The position numbers and the translations under genes were made by a program. A stretch of 64,000 nt of DNA from Planctomycetota bacterium (lineage in GTDB: Bacteria > Planctomycetota > UBA8108 > UBA1146), in the NCBI GenBank assembly GCA_016776905.1, contig JADHSM010000002.1, forward strand, positions 1 to 64,000, read 5' to 3'. Each line of letters opens with the position of its first letter. The first letter of the stretch is position 1. Positions 62,130 through 64,000 of the stretch are shown piece by piece. The notes under the pieces are model-generated. The model was not told the origin of the DNA, searched no databases, and was given only the letters and a program-made list of their open reading frames with translations.

Positions 62130-64000
62130 CAGTTCCAACCCGACATGATCAGAAGTCCACGGAGCAATGCCGCCAGACTCCATGCAAGAAGACTCATCCA
62201 AACGAATTGGAGAAGCGCCCACTTCCATGATCCTGTTTCCTGACGTGTCACTGCGAGAGTCGGAAGACACTGCATCGCCAAGACGAAAAACACGAGGAGT
62301 CCAGCGGAAGAAGAAATCGTCAGCAATGGACTTCCGTCGTCACGTTTCGAATTTGATATCTTATCTATAATAGTCTCTGCTTCGGCATCCTCGTCAGATC
62401 CCAAAAGAACGCTGAGTGAAGAAACGAAAACTTCTCTCGCAGCAAAGCTCGCCATTACCGAAATAGATAGTTGCCAATCAGCGCCGATAGGAGCGAACAC
62501 GGGCTCCACCGTTCTCCCGATCATGCCAAGGTAAGAAGCCTGAGTTCTTTCCCTGGCATACAGTTGATCAGCCATGACCGTCAGGTTTTCAGATTCGGCA
62601 ATATTTTGAGTGGCTTCGGCTTGAGTCCTCAACGCTTTCACTTCAGTGCTCATATCACTGAAAGGATAATTCCCCAACCACCAAAGAATCACGCACATGA
62701 GAAGAATGACGGTTCCGGCATTTTTAATAAACATACCCCCTCGCTCTAGAGCGATTCGGGCAGATTCCATGAGGGCTGGTCTTTGAAAGGGAGGAAGTTC
62801 CAAAATGAGATCAGGACTCGGTCCAGGAAGAATAAATCGGCGCACCAGAGTTGCAGAGATGACTGCTGCCAAAGCTCCTAAGAGATAGCAACCCACGAAC
62901 GCTGCCCCCGCCATGAGAGGTCTTCCCGGAAAGAGAATCCCCACGAGAAGCAAATACACCGGTAAGCGTGCAGAGCAGGACATGAATGGCGCTACCAGAA
63001 TTGCAGCCAACCGGTCTTTTCGGTTTGGTATCAATCGTGTACAGAGAATCCCAGGAATGGCGCAAGCGTGACTTGATAGCAAAGGTACAAAAGAATGTCC
63101 GGGCAATCCGAACGGCCTGAGCCAACGATCCGCAACAAACGCGGCTCTCGCCAAGTAACCTGTTTCTTCCAAAATCGAAATCATGAAGAAAAGCATCAAT
63201 ACTTGAGGAAGAAAAATCAGAGTGCCTGAAACTCCGCCGATGATTCCATCCGTCATCAGATCTCTGAAGTCCCCAGGCGGTAATTGGACTCCCACCCATT
63301 CCGCAGCACCGGCAAAAAAGGTGTCAATCCACTCCATGGGGATCTGAGCCAACCAAAATACACTGCCGAAAAGAACGCTCATGATCAACATGAAAAAGAC
63401 CAGCCCCAGAACGGGATGCATCAGGACTCCATCGATCCGATCTTCACGTTTGCGACGGCGATTCGCTTCCTCAGGACGGACGGGTCGGGACACCGCGGCA
63501 ACCAGATCTTCACTCCAAGACACCCGCTCCTCAATTTTCGATGATTCACGTGCTTCTGAAAAATGAGTTCTCATGATCTTGTTCAGATCTGATGACTTCG
63601 CTGAATTTCTATGAGGCAGTTCGGCCACGGGAACTCCCAGAATGCCCGAGAGTTTCTCTACGTCGATTTCTATCCCGCGGAGACGGGCTTCATCGATACG
63701 AGTCAATACCACCATCAATGGAAGCGGCATCTCCATGCACTCTAACAGCAAGCTCAGATTTCTACGGAGGCTGACGGCATCCAGCACGCAAACCACTAAG
63801 GTATTTGGAGGTATTGCATCAAAGTATTGACGGCAAAGTTGAGCTTCAGGAAGGTCGAGAGACAAACTATAACAGCCGGGAAGATCCGTCACCGATACTT
63901 GATATTCACCCCAGACAGACGTGGCCACCTGAGCCTCAGCGGTGATCCCCGGGTGATTGGACACTCTTGCTTTCCCTGAAACGAGGGCATTGAACAAGGT
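62129..64000 (-). CDS. feoB: Ferrous iron transporter FeoB, 5' end outside window
   Basis: 623 C-terminal residues visible. The frame is open at the window end ('TLFNALVSGK'), directly after where the G1 P-loop should be. G3 'DLPGCYS' is present. G4 reads 'TRID' instead of the usual N-x-x-D. The membrane part has the two gate motifs ('APFMSCSARLPVYLLL' and 'SFAAREVFVSSL'), about ten helices and a soluble loop near 470. GTP-gated Fe(II) import at the inner membrane. Translationally coupled to the small Cys-rich protein. feoA is separate, 2.1 kb away. Confidence 0.95.
   Translation of the reverse strand, partial: TLFNALVSGKARVSNHPGITAEAQVATSVWGEYQVSVTDLPGCYSLSLDLPEAQLCRQYFDAIPPNTLVVCVLDAVSLRRNLSLLLECMEMPLPLMVVLTRIDEARLRGIEIDVEKLSGILGVPVAELPHRNSAKSSDLNKIMRTHFSEARESSKIEERVSWSEDLVAAVSRPVRPEEANRRRKREDRIDGVLMHPVLGLVFFMLIMSVLFGSVFWLAQIPMEWIDTFFAGAAEWVGVQLPPGDFRDLMTDGIIGGVSGTLIFLPQVLMLFFMISILEETGYLARAAFVADRWLRPFGLPGHSFVPLLSSHACAIPGILCTRLIPNRKDRLAAILVAPFMSCSARLPVYLLLVGILFPGRPLMAGAAFVGCYLLGALAAVISATLVRRFILPGPSPDLILELPPFQRPALMESARIALERGGMFIKNAGTVILLMCVILWWLGNYPFSDMSTEVKALRTQAEATQNIAESENLTVMADQLYARERTQASYLGMIGRTVEPVFAPIGADWQLSISVMASFAAREVFVSSLSVLLGSDEDAEAETIIDKISNSKRDDGSPLLTISSSAGLLVFFVLAMQCLPTLAVTRQETGSWKWALLQFVWMSLLAWSLAALLRGLLIMSGWN

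Overview
The window looks like a chromosomal segment of a marine-type bacterium of the phylum Planctomycetota. This is inferred, because no rRNA or other marker gene is present. The indications are three large secreted proteins that carry the 'FIRGD-N-DG...DISDA...LF' dockerin-like calcium repeat common in that phylum, a long tandem family of secreted amidohydrolase paralogues, a UGA that appears to be read as selenocysteine, and frequent TTG/GTG starts. G+C content is intermediate by eye. No rRNA, tRNA, CRISPR array, insertion sequence or prophage was recognised.

Left edge (1-8.3 kb, + strand): the end of a Pfa-type polyunsaturated fatty acid synthase subunit, followed by a complete oleABCD set and a Sfp-type phosphopantetheinyl transferase. 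All six genes are joined by 4-base ATGA/TTGA overlaps. In this order they encode a plausible complete route: carrier protein activation, polyunsaturated chain assembly, then head-to-head condensation to a long-chain polyunsaturated olefin.

8.3-23 kb: mixed housekeeping and secreted genes. These are two dockerin-like proteins, aconitase, a PAC2-family protein, a UbiA-type prenyltransferase, QueG, a CPBP protease, a rhodanese, a CvpA-like protein, a DUF885 peptidase and two SDRs. 21.9-27.6 kb (- strand): an operon for an iron-sulfur/NrfD membrane fusion, a molybdopterin oxidoreductase, the tRNA hydroxylase MiaE and an SDR. Back to back with it (27.7-33.7 kb, +) is an AddAB-like helicase-nuclease pair.

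33.7-48.4 kb (- strand): an FG-GAP/calcium-repeat/dockerin protein and, upstream of it, an operon-like run of eight amidohydrolase-fold genes with almost no spacing. Only one of the eight keeps the full HxH...D metal signature. A near-consensus promoter precedes the run and two strong hairpins follow it.

49-54 kb: pdxST, an atypical ketosynthase and a secreted thioredoxin-fold protein with a perfect intrinsic terminator. 54-64 kb: a metal/redox district. It holds a NapH/CcoG-like iron-sulfur membrane protein fused to a helical tail; a DtxR regulator, ferritin-like protein, membrane protein and ABC exporter operon; and feoA behind a six-copy 12-bp repeat. It also holds a TlpA-like protein whose first redox-motif cysteine codon is UGA, followed by a hairpin matching the bacterial SECIS. 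A FeoB-associated small protein and feoB (cut by the window end) complete it. The Sec-TlpA gene and the Pfa-Ole operon are the two most noteworthy findings.
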